From Microvirga flocculans ATCC BAA-817 (GTDB lineage: Bacteria > Pseudomonadota > Alphaproteobacteria > Rhizobiales > Beijerinckiaceae), in assembly GCF_000518665.1 (NCBI RefSeq), contig NZ_JAEA01000006.1, forward strand, positions 186,001-250,000: 64,000 bases of DNA, read 5' to 3'. The notes below the pieces were generated by a model, which worked only from the letters and a program-made list of their open reading frames with translations, did not search any database and was not told where the DNA came from. The position numbers and the translations under genes are program-made. Every line of letters begins with the position of its first letter. Position 1 is the stretch's first letter. Below are positions 39,008 through 49,100 of the stretch, piece by piece.

Positions 39008-39852
39008 CGTCCTTCCCGTCGTGCGATGAAGGCCAGCTTCTCGAAGAGGCTCACATCCTGCTCGTTCTTGAGCAGGGCTCCATGGAGCGGCGGAATGAGT
39101 TTGCGGGTGTCGCGCTCCCGCAGCTGCTCAGGGCCGATATCCTCGGAGAGCAGGAGCTTGAGCCAGTCGAGCAGCTCGGAGGTGGAAGGCTTCTTGCGCA
39201 GCCCCGGCACCTCGCGCACGTCGAAGAAGATCTTCAGAGCTTCCTCGACCAGCCGGTGCTTGATGCCGGGATAATGCACCTCGACGATGCGGGCCATGGT
39301 CTGCGCATCGGGGAACTTTATGTAATGGAAGAAGCAGCGGCGCAGGAAGGCGTCCGGCAGTTCCTTCTCGTTGTTGGAGGTGATGATGACGATGGGCCGC
39401 TGGGCGGCCTTCACCGTCTCGCCCGTCTCGTAGACGAAGAACTCCATGCGATCGAGCTCGAGCAGAAGATCGTTCGGGAACTCGATATCGGCCTTGTCGA
39501 TCTCGTCGATCAGCAGAACCGGCCGCACGTCGGAGGCGAAGGCCTCCCAGAGCTTGCCGCGCTTGATGTAGTTGCGGATGTCGGTGACGCGCGGATCGCC
39601 GAGCTGGCTGTCGCGCAGGCGGGACACGGCATCGTATTCGTAAAGCCCCTGCTGGGCCTTGGTGGTGGACTTGATGTGCCAGGCGATCAGCGGGGCATCG
39701 AGGCTCCTGGCGATCTCCTCCGCCAGGACGGATTTGCCCGTACCGGGTTCTCCCTTCACCAGAAGCGGACGCTGGAGCGTGATCGCCGCATTCACGGCGA
39801 CCGTGAGGTCCTCGGTAGCGACATACGACTCGGTCCCGACGAAACGCGCCAT
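39004..39852 (-). CDS. MoxR-family AAA+ ATPase
   Basis: A 282-residue MoxR ATPase, a chaperone-like class that activates or assembles metal-containing or surface proteins together with a VWA partner. The start at 39852 has a strong AAAGGAG and gives the canonical N-terminus ARFVGTESYVATEDL. Walker A is GEPGTGKS (34-41), Walker B is PVLLIDEIDKADIEFPNDLL, and sensor 1 is PIVIITSNNEKELPDAFLRR. The VWA/CoxE partner is not adjacent but lies 3.4 kb away on the other strand (43287-44462). A cystathionine gamma-synthase-like gene starts divergently. Confidence 0.92.
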   Translation of the reverse strand: MARFVGTESYVATEDLTVAVNAAITLQRPLLVKGEPGTGKSVLAEEIARSLDAPLIAWHIKSTTKAQQGLYEYDAVSRLRDSQLGDPRVTDIRNYIKRGKLWEAFASDVRPVLLIDEIDKADIEFPNDLLLELDRMEFFVYETGETVKAAQRPIVIITSNNEKELPDAFLRRCFFHYIKFPDAQTMARIVEVHYPGIKHRLVEEALKIFFDVREVPGLRKKPSTSELLDWLKLLLSEDIGPEQLRERDTRKLIPPLHGALLKNEQDVSLFEKLAFIARREGR

Positions 39853-39960
39853 TCTTTCACCACTCCTTTCGACCATCCCGAACCTATGTCCGGACCCACC
39901 TTTCGGCAATCGTCCTCATAAGGTAAGCCCATGACAAACAAACCGGGAGGAAAATGACCT

Positions 39961-41247
39961 ATGGCCTATAACCGTTACCACAAGGATCGAATCGGCAATC
40001 ACAAGCTGAAGCCCGAAACCCTGATGCTGGGTTACGGCTACGATCCGACCCTGTCCGAAGGCGCGGTGAAGCCGCCGGTCTTCCTGACCTCGACCTTCGT
40101 GTTCACCAGCGCCGAGCACGGCAAGGAATTCTTCGATTACGTGGCGGGCCGCCGCGAGCCGCCGCAGGGAGAAGCTGCGGGCCTCGTCTATTCCCGCTTC
40201 AATCATCCCAATTCCGAGATCGTCGAGGACCGGCTCGCCATCTTCGAGGAAGCGGAGGCCGGGCTTCTCTTCTCCTCCGGCATGTCGGCGATCGCGACCA
40301 CGATCCTGGCCTTCGCCAAGCCAGGCGACGTGATTCTGCACTCGCAGCCCCTCTATGGCGGAACCGAGACCCTGATCGCCAAGACCCTCGCCAACCTGAA
40401 CATCGGGGCCGTGGGCTTCGCTGACGGCGTGGACGAAGCCGGCATCCGCGCGGCGGCCCAGGAGGCCAAGGCCAAGGGGCGCGTCGCCGTGATCATGATC
40501 GAGACGCCTTCGAACCCGCTGAACACCCTCGTGGACGTCGCGCTCATCCGCCAAATCGCGGACGATATCGGGCAGGCCCAGGGGCACCGCCCGGTCATCG
40601 TGTGCGACAACACCCTGCTGGGACCGGTCTTCCAGAAGCCTTTGAAGAACGGCGCCGACATCTCGGTCTATTCGCTCACGAAATATGTCGGCGGCCATTC
40701 GGACCTGATCGCAGGAGCGGCCCTCGGCTCCAGGGACCTCATCAAGTCCGTCCGGCTCCTGCGCTCGGCCATCGGCACCCAGCTCGACCCGCATTCCTGC
40801 TGGATGCTCGGCCGCTCCCTGGAAACGCTCGCCCTGCGGATGAACGCCGCAAACCGCAATGCCGAGATCGTCGCGAAGTTCCTGCACGAGCACCCGAGCG
40901 TGATGAAGGTGCACCACCTGGCCTATCTGCCCGAGGGCTCCCGCGCCAAAGCGGTCTACGACGCCCAGTGCGACGCTCCCGGCTCCACCTTCTCCTTCGA
41001 CGTGAAGGGCGGCGAGGCCGAAGCCTTCCGCGTGCTCAACGCGCTGCAGGTCTTCAAGCTCGCGGTGAGCTTGGGCGGCACGGAGTCGCTGATCTCGCAC
41101 CCGGCCTCCACCACCCATTCGGGCGTGCCCAAGGCGACCCGCGACCGCCTCGGCGTCAGCGACGCCACGATCCGCGTCTCCATCGGCATCGAGCACCCGG
41201 ACGATCTGGTGGCGGATCTCGCACAGGCGCTGTCGACGCTGGATTGA
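39961..41247 (+). CDS. Cystathionine gamma-synthase family PLP enzyme
   Basis: A 428-residue fold-type I PLP enzyme of the Cys/Met metabolism family (gamma-synthase, gamma-lyase, O-succinyl- or O-acetylhomoserine sulfhydrylase). The Shine-Dalgarno is GGGAGGAAAATG. Substrate/PLP strips are [47 protein letters not shown] and [20 protein letters not shown]. The PLP lysine is in [18 protein letters not shown] near residue 241. The C-terminus has [20 protein letters not shown]. The subtype cannot be decided from these residues. The variant N-terminus ([20 protein letters not shown]) marks a distinct clade. Confidence 0.88.
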   Translation: MAYNRYHKDRIGNHKLKPETLMLGYGYDPTLSEGAVKPPVFLTSTFVFTSAEHGKEFFDYVAGRREPPQGEAAGLVYSRFNHPNSEIVEDRLAIFEEAEAGLLFSSGMSAIATTILAFAKPGDVILHSQPLYGGTETLIAKTLANLNIGAVGFADGVDEAGIRAAAQEAKAKGRVAVIMIETPSNPLNTLVDVALIRQIADDIGQAQGHRPVIVCDNTLLGPVFQKPLKNGADISVYSLTKYVGGHSDLIAGAALGSRDLIKSVRLLRSAIGTQLDPHSCWMLGRSLETLALRMNAANRNAEIVAKFLHEHPSVMKVHHLAYLPEGSRAKAVYDAQCDAPGSTFSFDVKGGEAEAFRVLNALQVFKLAVSLGGTESLISHPASTTHSGVPKATRDRLGVSDATIRVSIGIEHPDDLVADLAQALSTLD

Positions 41248-41254
41248 GGCCGAC

Positions 41255-41292
41255 CCGTCATCCCGGACGCCGAGGGCGATCCGGGATGACGG
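41255..41292. repeat. REP-like palindrome
   Basis: CCGTCATCCCGGA at 41255-41267 and TCCGGGATGACGG at 41280-41292 form a perfect 13-bp stem around a 12-base loop. The CGTCATCCCGGA core is typical of intergenic palindromes dispersed in alphaproteobacterial genomes. There is no T-run. Confidence 0.75.
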
Positions 41293-41392
41293 CCATGCGC
41301 TCCCGACACGCCCCCTATCCGCGCCGGACGGCATTAACCCCTTGCGCAGCCGTCCTCACCGGAAGGACAATGCCTCGAACCGGAACGAAGCA

Positions 41393-43240
41393 ATGGCCGC
41401 AGCGATCGACCTGCAATCTTATCAGGAACCCATTCTCTTTCTGGCAACGGCAGGCATCGTCGTCCCCCTGTTTCACCGGCTCAAGCTCAGCCCGGTTCTG
41501 GGGTTCCTGGCGGCGGGCGCGTTGCTGGGGCCCTACGGGCTCGGGCGGCTGGTGCCGGAGCATCCCTGGGTCAACTGGCTGACATTCACCAATCCGGAAG
41601 GAACCTCGCGGCTTGCCGAGTTCGGCGTGGTGTTCCTGCTCTTCACCATCGGCATCGAGCTCTCCTGGCAGCGCCTGCGCACCCTCCGCCGCCTCGTCTT
41701 CGGCTTCGGTTCCCTCCAGGTCGCGCTGGGAACCGCCATTCTCGGCCTGAGTTTCTACGCCTTCAGGCTCGTGGACACGATCACCGCCGCCACGGTCGTC
41801 GGCTTGGCGCTCGCCCTGTCCTCCACGGCCATCGTGATTCCCGTTCTGGCGGAGCAGAAGCGCCTCAACACGGTGGCGGGACGCGCCAGCTTCTCGGCCC
41901 TGCTGTTCCAGGACCTCTTGGTGGCGCCCGTCCTGTTCACCGTCGCGGTGCTCGATACGAGCAAGCCTGAGGTGACGCCCTCCCCCTTCGCCTTCCTGCT
42001 TCTCCAGGCGGGCCTTGCCCTCGTCCTGATCATCGGCCTCGGACGGCTCATCCTCCGCCCCTTCTTCCAGCTCGTCTCGACGACGAAGAGCCCCGAGCTG
42101 TTCATGGCGGCCTGCCTCCTCGTCGTGATGGTCACGAGCCTCATCGCCGCCGCCAGCGGCCTGTCGATGGCGCTCGGCGCCTTCATCGCAGGCATCCTGC
42201 TGTCCGAGACGGAATACCGGCGCGCGGTCGACGTGACGATCCAGCCCTTCAAGGGCCTGCTCCTCGGGGTGTTCTTCGTCTCGGTCGGCATGAGCCTCGA
42301 CCTGTTCCGCTTTCTCGAAGCACCCCTGCTCATCCTTTCGCTGGCGGCCACCGTCGTCCTTCTCAAGGGCATGAGCATCGTCATTCTCGGCAGGCCCTTC
42401 GGCCTCAGCACGGCGGAATCCGCGGAGACGGGTCTCCTCCTCGGGCCGAGCGGCGAGTTCGCTCTCGTAATCCTCGGCGCCGCCATGACGGCCGGCCTCG
42501 TTCCGGGCGGCATCGGCCAGAATCTTCTGCTCGTGACCACGCTCACGATGGTGGCGATCCCGCTTCTGGCGCGCCTGGCCCAGCGTCTGGGCCGCAAGCT
42601 CGAGGTGCAGCGCCCGCTCGACCCCATCGTCAAGGTCGCCCCGCCGACGGACGAAGTCGGACGCGTGATCGTCGCCGGTTACGGCCGCGTCGGACAGCTC
42701 GTCGGCGACATGCTGGAGCGCCACAAGGTGCCCTATCTCGCCATCGACCTCGATCCCGCGCGCGTCGCGGCGCAGCGCAAGGCCGACAAGCCCGTCTTCT
42801 ACGGCGACGGCTCCTATCCGGAGTTCCTGCGCGCCTGCGGCATCGACCGCGCGCTGGCGCTGGTGATCACCCTGGACACGCAGAGCTCCATCGAGGCCGT
42901 CGTGATGGCGGCGCGGCACGAGCGCTCCGACATCACCATCGTGGCCCGCGCCCGCGACGCACGCCACGCGGCCCAGCTCTACGAACTCGGCGTGGACGAT
43001 GCCGTGCCGGAGACCATCGAGGCCTCGCTCCAGCTGAGCGAGGCGGTCCTGAGCGACATCGGCGTCCCGATGGGGCTGGTGATCGCCTCGATCCACGAGC
43101 GCCGCGACGAGTTCCGCGAGGTTCTGAGAAAGAACAATCCCCGGCAGAATCCGGATCGGGGCGTGTTCAAGGCGCGGCGCCGCATCGGCAAGACGGCCTC
43201 CTCCGCCGCGGCGGGACAGGCCACGCAGGCCGACACCTGA
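41393..43240 (+). CDS. Kef-type monovalent cation:proton antiporter (CPA2)
   Basis: A 615-residue antiporter. About 12 transmembrane helices cover residues 10-400, with CPA2 strips VLGFLAAGALLGPYGLGRLV, EFGVVFLLFTIGIELSWQRL and ALGAFIAGILLSETEYRRAV. A cytoplasmic RCK/KTN domain follows, with the NAD-binding loop RVIVAGYGRVGQLVGDMLER near residue 423. The order matches KefB/KefC, which release K+ under electrophile stress. The glutathione-binding surface cannot be judged, so YbaL-like or other CPA2 roles remain possible. The start at 41393 gives the family N-terminus; no KefF/KefG-type quinone reductase is adjacent. Confidence 0.9.
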   Translation: MAAAIDLQSYQEPILFLATAGIVVPLFHRLKLSPVLGFLAAGALLGPYGLGRLVPEHPWVNWLTFTNPEGTSRLAEFGVVFLLFTIGIELSWQRLRTLRRLVFGFGSLQVALGTAILGLSFYAFRLVDTITAATVVGLALALSSTAIVIPVLAEQKRLNTVAGRASFSALLFQDLLVAPVLFTVAVLDTSKPEVTPSPFAFLLLQAGLALVLIIGLGRLILRPFFQLVSTTKSPELFMAACLLVVMVTSLIAAASGLSMALGAFIAGILLSETEYRRAVDVTIQPFKGLLLGVFFVSVGMSLDLFRFLEAPLLILSLAATVVLLKGMSIVILGRPFGLSTAESAETGLLLGPSGEFALVILGAAMTAGLVPGGIGQNLLLVTTLTMVAIPLLARLAQRLGRKLEVQRPLDPIVKVAPPTDEVGRVIVAGYGRVGQLVGDMLERHKVPYLAIDLDPARVAAQRKADKPVFYGDGSYPEFLRACGIDRALALVITLDTQSSIEAVVMAARHERSDITIVARARDARHAAQLYELGVDDAVPETIEASLQLSEAVLSDIGVPMGLVIASIHERRDEFREVLRKNNPRQNPDRGVFKARRRIGKTASSAAAGQATQADT

Positions 43241-43286
43241 CGGGCCGGCCCCTTGACCTTCGCGCGCGTTGCCGGACACTGACCCG

Positions 43287-44462
43287 ATGTTCTTGACCTT
43301 CTTCACAGAGCTGCGCGCGGCCAAGGTCCCGGTGTCCTTCAGGGAATATCTGGCCCTGCTGGAGGCACTCGACCGGGATCTCGCCGACAAGAGCGTGGAG
43401 GAGTTCTACTATCTCTCTCGCACCTGCCTGGTGAAGGACGAGCGCCACTTCGACCGCTTCGATCGTGTCTTCGCCCATGTGTTCAAGGGCATCGCGAGCA
43501 TGGGCGAGGCGGCAAACGAGACCGGGATCCCCGAGGAATGGCTGCGCAAGCTCGCAGAGCGCTACCTCACCGATGAGGAAAAGCGCCAGATCGAGGCCAT
43601 GGGCTGGGACAAGCTCTGGGAAAACCTCAGGAAGCGGCTGGAGGAACAGAAGGGCCGCCACCAGGGCGGCAACAAATGGATCGGCACCGCCGGCACCTCG
43701 CCCTACGGCGCCTACGGCTATAATCCGGAAGGCATCCGCATCGGCCAGGACACGAACCGCAACTTCAGTGCCGTGAAGGTGTGGGACAAGCGCGAGTTCA
43801 AGGATTTCGACGACAGCGTGGAACTCGGCGTGCGCAACATGCGCGTGGCCCTACGGCGCCTGCGCCGATTCGCCCGCACCGGCTCAGCCGAAGAGCTCGA
43901 TCTCGACGAGACGATCCACGAGACCGCCCACAAGGGCTATCTCGACGTGCGCCTGCGCCCCGAGCGCCGCAATGCGGTGAAGGTGCTGCTCTTCCTCGAC
44001 GTGGGCGGCTCGATGGACTGGCACATCGAGATCGCCGAGGAGCTGTTCTCGGCGGCACGGCTCGAATTCAAGCATTTCGAGCACTTCTATTTCCACAACT
44101 GCGTCTACGAGAGCCTGTGGAAGGAAAATCGCCGGCGATTCGACGAGAAGATCCCCACCGCCGACGTGATCCGCACCTATGGCTCCGATTACCGGGCGGT
44201 CTTCGTGGGCGATGCCTCCATGAGCCCCTACGAGATCACCCATCCCGGCGGCTCCGTGGAGCATTGGAACGAGGAGGCCGGGCAGGTCTGGATCAGGCGT
44301 CTCCTGGACCACTTCCCGAAGGCGGTATGGCTGAACCCGGTGCCCCAGTCCCATTGGGGCTATACCCACTCCATCGGCCTGGTCCGCCAGCTCTTCGGCG
44401 AGCGCATGTATCCGCTCAACCTCGAAGGGATCGACCACGCGATGCGCGAGCTGGTGCGATAG
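43287..44462 (+). CDS. VWA-domain protein, CoxE-like
   Basis: A 391-residue cytoplasmic protein of the CoxE/VWA class, the usual partner of MoxR ATPases. The N-terminus FLTFFTELRAAKVPVSFREY and LLEALDRDLADKSVEEFYYL are typical. The C-terminal VWA region carries the metal-site strip VKVLLFLDVGGSMDWHIEIA, in which Gly replaces the first Ser of the DxSxS MIDAS motif (DVGGS). Later come FYFHNCVYESLWKENRRRFD and YRAVFVGDASMSPYE. The ATG at 43287 is preferred over an upstream TTG. The MoxR gene that would normally be adjacent is 3.4 kb upstream on the opposite strand. Confidence 0.9.
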   Translation: MFLTFFTELRAAKVPVSFREYLALLEALDRDLADKSVEEFYYLSRTCLVKDERHFDRFDRVFAHVFKGIASMGEAANETGIPEEWLRKLAERYLTDEEKRQIEAMGWDKLWENLRKRLEEQKGRHQGGNKWIGTAGTSPYGAYGYNPEGIRIGQDTNRNFSAVKVWDKREFKDFDDSVELGVRNMRVALRRLRRFARTGSAEELDLDETIHETAHKGYLDVRLRPERRNAVKVLLFLDVGGSMDWHIEIAEELFSAARLEFKHFEHFYFHNCVYESLWKENRRRFDEKIPTADVIRTYGSDYRAVFVGDASMSPYEITHPGGSVEHWNEEAGQVWIRRLLDHFPKAVWLNPVPQSHWGYTHSIGLVRQLFGERMYPLNLEGIDHAMRELVR

Positions 44463-44522
44463 GCATCATCCGGCCATGGGGAACGGGTTTGCCGAACAGA
44501 CGAGGCCCGGATAAGAAGCCGC

Positions 44523-45092
44523 ATGACCCAGAGCTACACCCATAGCCCGCGCCCCTTTGGCAGCCCGATCTCCTTCACTCTCAAGGGCGACAGGCTCACG
44601 GTGGATTCCGGCCGCAAGGTGCACGAGGTCCGGCTCGGCGCCGTGGACAGCGTGCGCATGACCTACGAGCCGGGACGGCTGGCGATGAAGGCCTTCCGCA
44701 CGAAGGTGGTCATGAAGGACGGCAAGTCCTTCACCTTCAGCTCGCTCAACTGGAAGAGCCTCGTGGAGGCGCAGGAAATGACGCGCGAATACCGCGCCTT
44801 CGCTCAGACCCTGTGCGATGCCATCGCCCGCGCCAATCCGGGCGCGACCTTCGTGGCGGGAAAGCCCTGGGCCTTGTGGCTGCCCACCTCGGCCCTGGCC
44901 ATCGCCTCGCTTCTCGCCATGGCTTACCTGATCTGGCAGGCGTTGCAGATGGGGGCGACCGCCGTCGCCCTTCTGGGAGCGCTCTTCGTCGTGGTCGGCG
45001 TGTGGCAGATCGAGCCGATGGTCAGGCTCAACAAGCCCCGCCCCTTCAGCTCGGATGCGCTGCCGGAGGAGCTGCTGCCCAAGGCGCCCTGA
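44523..45092 (+). CDS. Hypothetical membrane protein
   Basis: A 189-residue protein. Residues 1-110 form a soluble domain with beta-like strips (SPISFTLKGDRLTVDSGRKV, VRLGAVDSVRMTYEPGRLAM, VVMKDGKSFTFSSLNWKSLV) that resemble a PH-like fold. Two transmembrane helices follow at about residues 120-142 and 146-166, then a short tail. I do not recognise a named family. It starts 60 bases after the VWA gene and may be co-transcribed. Confidence 0.7.
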   Translation: MTQSYTHSPRPFGSPISFTLKGDRLTVDSGRKVHEVRLGAVDSVRMTYEPGRLAMKAFRTKVVMKDGKSFTFSSLNWKSLVEAQEMTREYRAFAQTLCDAIARANPGATFVAGKPWALWLPTSALAIASLLAMAYLIWQALQMGATAVALLGALFVVVGVWQIEPMVRLNKPRPFSSDALPEELLPKAP

Positions 45093-45118
45093 CCCTCCTC
45101 CGGATGCGCCGGGTCCGC

Positions 45119-45544
45119 TTAGGCCCGCACGACCAGGACGGAGGACTTGGCGTGGCGCACGATGGTGGCGGCGTTGGAGCCGAGCAGATAGGTCGCCATG
45201 GTCGGCCGGTGCGATCCCACCACGATCAGGTCCGCGCCGGTCTTCTCGGCCTCGTCGAGAACCTCGGCATAGACCGAGCCGAGACGGACTACGGCCGAGA
45301 CGCGATCGGACGGCAGACCGACTCCCGCCGCGACATCGGCAAGCTTCGCTTCCGCCTCGCTCTGCTGCTCCTGGTCGAAGGCCGGAGGCATGAACTCCAT
45401 GTAGGTCACCGGCACGATAGCGCGCACATAGATCAGCCGCAGGGAGCCGCCCGAGCTGGTCGCAAGCTCGACGGCCTTGTCGATGGCCGGCCTCGCGGCT
45501 TCGACTTCACCCAGGTCGACGGGAACGAGAATCGTCTTGAACAT
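45119..45544 (-). CDS. Universal stress protein (UspA fold)
   Basis: A 141-residue cytoplasmic protein beginning MFKTILVPVDLGEVEAARPA, the UspA start. The C-terminal nucleotide loop reads DLIVVGSHRPTMATYLLGSN; the second Gly of the G-2x-G-9x-G(S/T) ATP motif is missing, so ATP binding may be weak or absent. Members support survival under stress. It follows the ferredoxin gene by 15 bases on the same strand and is convergent with the membrane protein gene. Confidence 0.9.
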   Translation of the reverse strand: MFKTILVPVDLGEVEAARPAIDKAVELATSSGGSLRLIYVRAIVPVTYMEFMPPAFDQEQQSEAEAKLADVAAGVGLPSDRVSAVVRLGSVYAEVLDEAEKTGADLIVVGSHRPTMATYLLGSNAATIVRHAKSSVLVVRA

Positions 45545-45559
45545 GGCTTTGCCTCCGGT

Positions 45560-45880
45560 TCAGCCTTGGCGGATGGGGGTATGGACGACCAGCCCGTCGA
45601 GCTCGGGCCGGACCCGGATCTGACAGGACAGGCGCGAATTGGGGCGCACGTCATAGGCGAAATCGAGCATGTCCTCCTCCATCGGCTGGGGCTGGCCGGT
45701 CGCCGCCTCCCACTCTTCCGCGACATAGACATGACAGGTGGCGCAGGAACAGGCACCGCCGCATTCGGCCTCGATGCCGGGAATGCCGTTGCGGATGGCG
45801 GTCTCCATGACGGTCGAGCCCTCCTCCGCCTCGACGGTGCGGGCTGTCCCTTCGGCATCGATGAATGTGATCTTGATCAT
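45560..45880 (-). CDS. 2Fe-2S ferredoxin, adrenodoxin type
   Basis: A 106-residue electron carrier. The cluster cysteines follow C-X5-C-X2-C...C: Cys40, Cys46, Cys49 and Cys86 (EAECGGACSCATCHVYV and NSRLSCQIRV). The spacing and the Met-Asp-rich loop (PMEEDMLDFAYDVRPNSRLS) fit the adrenodoxin/putidaredoxin class serving cytochromes P450 or Fe-S assembly. No P450 or isc genes are nearby; the partner is unknown. It forms a two-gene unit with the universal stress protein. Confidence 0.93.
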   Translation of the reverse strand: MIKITFIDAEGTARTVEAEEGSTVMETAIRNGIPGIEAECGGACSCATCHVYVAEEWEAATGQPQPMEEDMLDFAYDVRPNSRLSCQIRVRPELDGLVVHTPIRQG

Positions 45881-46197
45881 TGCGGACCTCTGCTTTCGGC
45901 CCTTACTTATGATAGACGATCCGGAAAGACGAGAGAGGCGCGCGAAACACGCCGTTTTTTCGCCGCAATTTGCCCGGTACAGCAGGTTACTAAGCCGTTA
46001 ACGACGTTCGCAAGTGACAGGGGACATCGGGTTTCCTTGTTTCAGATCGGCCGCTAGACTTGCTTGGTAAATGACAGATTACCGTGCGGAAGCGCCTGTA
46101 ATGGTTAATCCGCACCGGTTGAGGTCATGCATTCACCTTGCTTTTCGTGGTTCGAATGCGGCTTCAACCATCATCAGTTGCGTCACGAGGGCGGATC
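45881..46197. other. Ferredoxin / GPR-like divergent intergenic region
   Basis: A 317-base gap between divergent genes, A/T-richer around 45945-46090. It holds a near-consensus CtrA site (TTAC-N7-TTAAC at 45987-46002) and scattered GTTAAC/GGTTAA half-sites. An open frame from 46138 joins the GPR-like gene, but it lacks a ribosome-binding site. No RNA gene seen. Confidence 0.5.
45987..46002 (+). promoter_or_regulatory. Possible CtrA site upstream of the GPR-like gene
   Basis: TTAC-TAAGCCG-TTAAC differs from the CtrA consensus TTAA-N7-TTAAC at one base and lies 196 bases before the GPR-like start. It is weaker than the 32832 site. Confidence 0.4.
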
Positions 46198-49100
46198 ATG
46201 GCGACCGAGAACAAGAAGATGAAGGACCCGGCTGAGGCAGCCCTTTCGGCTGTCGAGCAGGCGCTCAACCTTGACGAAACATTCGTGATCCACACGCCGT
46301 CGCAGCCGGGAGACAAGGCTTTTGCCGACGAGCCCAAGCTGCCGGACATCGACGACCACGATTTCACCAAGGGCCCCTTCGGTCTCGGCTCCGACTCCCT
46401 CTCCGCCCAGGCGGACGACCACGATCCCCGGCTCGACGACATGGCCCGCGCGGGCTTCATGCCCCCCGACCGGAACTCCGTCGCCAACGATGACCGCCAG
46501 AATGTCGGCGTGATGCTGCAGGCGCTCCAGGTCCGCCCCTCGCGCGGCGCCTATGTGATGGCCGCCCTCGCCTCCCTGCTCTGGCTCGGCGGCATCGGGG
46601 CCTTCTTCTATTCCCAGGGCTTCACCGCCCCTGAGCAGCTGCTCGCGGCCTTCTCGCCCTCCCAGCTGGCGCTCGGCGCCGTGGGGCTCGTCGGTCCCAT
46701 CTTCCTGTTCTTCATCGCCGCGATGCTGACCGTCCGCTCGCAGGAGATGAAGATGGTGGCCCGCGCCGTCGGCGAGGTCGCCGTCCGCCTGGCCCAGCCC
46801 GAGAACTTCTCCACCGACGCGGTTCTCTCCGTCTCGCAGGCAGTGCGCCGTGAAGTCGCAGCCGTCGGCGACGGCGTCGAGCGGGCCCTGGCCCGCGCCG
46901 GTGAGCTCGAAACCCTCGTGCGCAGCGAGATTTCGACCCTTGAGCGCGCCTATTCCGACAACGAGATCCGCATCCGCTCCCTCATCGACGAGCTGGTGGC
47001 CCAGCGCGAAGCCATCGTCTCCAACGCCGAGCGCGTGCGCGGCTCCATCACCGGCGTGCACCAGAGCCTGATCCAGGATCTGGACGGCGCCAGCGAGCGC
47101 GTCGTCTCCGCCGTCAGCGGCGCGGGCGACAAGGTCACCGCCTCGCTCGAGAAGCAGGGCGATCACATCACCCAGGCCCTCGGCCGCGCCGGCGAGCGCG
47201 TCGTCGAAGAGATGGCGAGCCGCGGCGTCGAGCTGGTCGAGCGCCTCGCGGGCTCCAGCGAAGAGATCAAGAACGGCATCTCGGAAGTCGGCGTGGCCAT
47301 CACGGGCGCCCTCGAGAGCAAGGCGCAGGACATCACCGGCGCATTCGAGCGCACCGGCGACCTCCTGACCCGCCACCTGCAGGAAGGCGCGAGCCAGGTC
47401 ACCCGCACGCTTGCCGAAACCGGCCGCGGCGTCATCGACGCCCTCGCCCAGCAGGGCAACGACGTGCGCGAGGCCTTCGAACAGACGGCCCGCAGCCTGG
47501 AAGACAGCTTCGCCCAACGCGGCAGCGAGATCACCGAGAAGCTGGCAGCGACCGGCGGCGTGATCGCCGACGACATCTCGGCCCGCACCGCCGAAATGCG
47601 CGATCAGATCGCGGCGGCCGGCGCGTCCGTGAGCGAGGAGCTCGTGACCCGCGGCACGCAGGTTCGCGAGCAGCTGTCCGAGACGGGGGCTTCCCTCGTT
47701 CAGCAGCTCTCCGCCAGCAGCGGCAGCCTGCGCGAGGAATTCGCCCTCACCGCCGGCTCCCTCATCGAGGAAATGTCGACCCGCGGCAGCACGCTGCGCG
47801 AGCAGCTCGCCAGCACGGGCACAGGCGTCGTCGACGAGATCGTCCAGCGCGGCAACGAGTTCCGCGAGCGCCTGGCTGCGACGGCGGCCGACGTCACCCG
47901 CGAGATCAGCCAGCGCGGCGGCGAGGTGCGCGAGCAGCTCGAAAGCGCCGTACGTCTGGCCGACGAGTCCATCGGCACCCGCGTCGAGGATCTCGCGAAC
48001 CGCCTCGAAACGGCGAGCCAGCGCGTCAGCGAATCCGTCACCGTCCAGGGCCAGGCCCTTGAGAACCGCCTCACCGAAACGGGCGAGCGTCTCTCGAGCC
48101 TCATGGGCGGCCATGTCGAGGAGTTCCGCACCGCCTTCGAAAGCCGCGGCCAGGAATTCTCGGAGACCCTCTCCCGCCATACCGACGAGGCACAGAACCG
48201 CCTCGCCAGCACCGCCAAGGACATCGTTCTCGCCATCGCGTCGCAGGGCTCGCGCGTCAACGAGGCTCTCAACCGCACGGCGGAAACCCTGTCGAGCACC
48301 GTCGACAGCCGCACCCGCGAGATGGAGGAAACCCTCGGCGCCCGCGTTGCGGCTCTCGAGGACGTCACCAACCGCGGCAGCGAAGTGGCCGAGCGCATTT
48401 CCCGCGACGTGGGCAGCCTGACGGAAACGATCACCGGCCGCCTCGAGGAGATGGACCGCCTGATCACCGTGCAGGGCCGCACGATCGCGGAATCCTTCGC
48501 CGAGCGCGCCCGTGAGGCGACCGCCGCCATCGAGAGCCAGCTTTCGGCCCTCGAAGAGCACGCCTCGCGCCGCACGAGCGAGATCACCGTCAACTTCGAC
48601 ACCATCGTCGAGCGGGTGGACAGCGTCCTCGGCGCCCGGTCCACGGCCCTCAACGAGGCGCTCGTCGTCCGCACCGGCGAGATGGCCCGCGTGATGGCCG
48701 AAGGCGGACGCGACGTGGCGACCGCGCTTCAGGCGCGCGTCGACGAGATCAGCCAGTCGATCACGGCCAAGACCAACGCCATCGCCGACACCCTGGCCTC
48801 CAAGGCCGAGCAGATCGGCCAGTCCCTCGACAGCCGCCTCGCCTCCATCAACGAAGCCCTCGGCAGTCGCGCCGACGAGATCTCGGAGAACCTGGGCACC
48901 CGCGTCTTCGAGATCAACCAGACCCTCGGAACCCGCGCGGAGGAGATCGCCTCCACCCTGGGCAGCCGCACCGCCGAGCTCGCCGCCGCCCTCAACCAGA
49001 GCGTGACGATTCTCGAGGATCGGGTCGTCAACCGCCTGACGGGCGTTGCCGAGACCATCGACGAGAGCGGCCAGGCCATTCTCGGCTCCCTCACCACCCG

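Noticed and set aside
39910..39960. Possible SAM riboswitch before the cystathionine gamma-synthase-like gene
   Set aside because: Only ~100 bases separate the divergent starts, and no SAM-II core or pseudoknot arms were seen.
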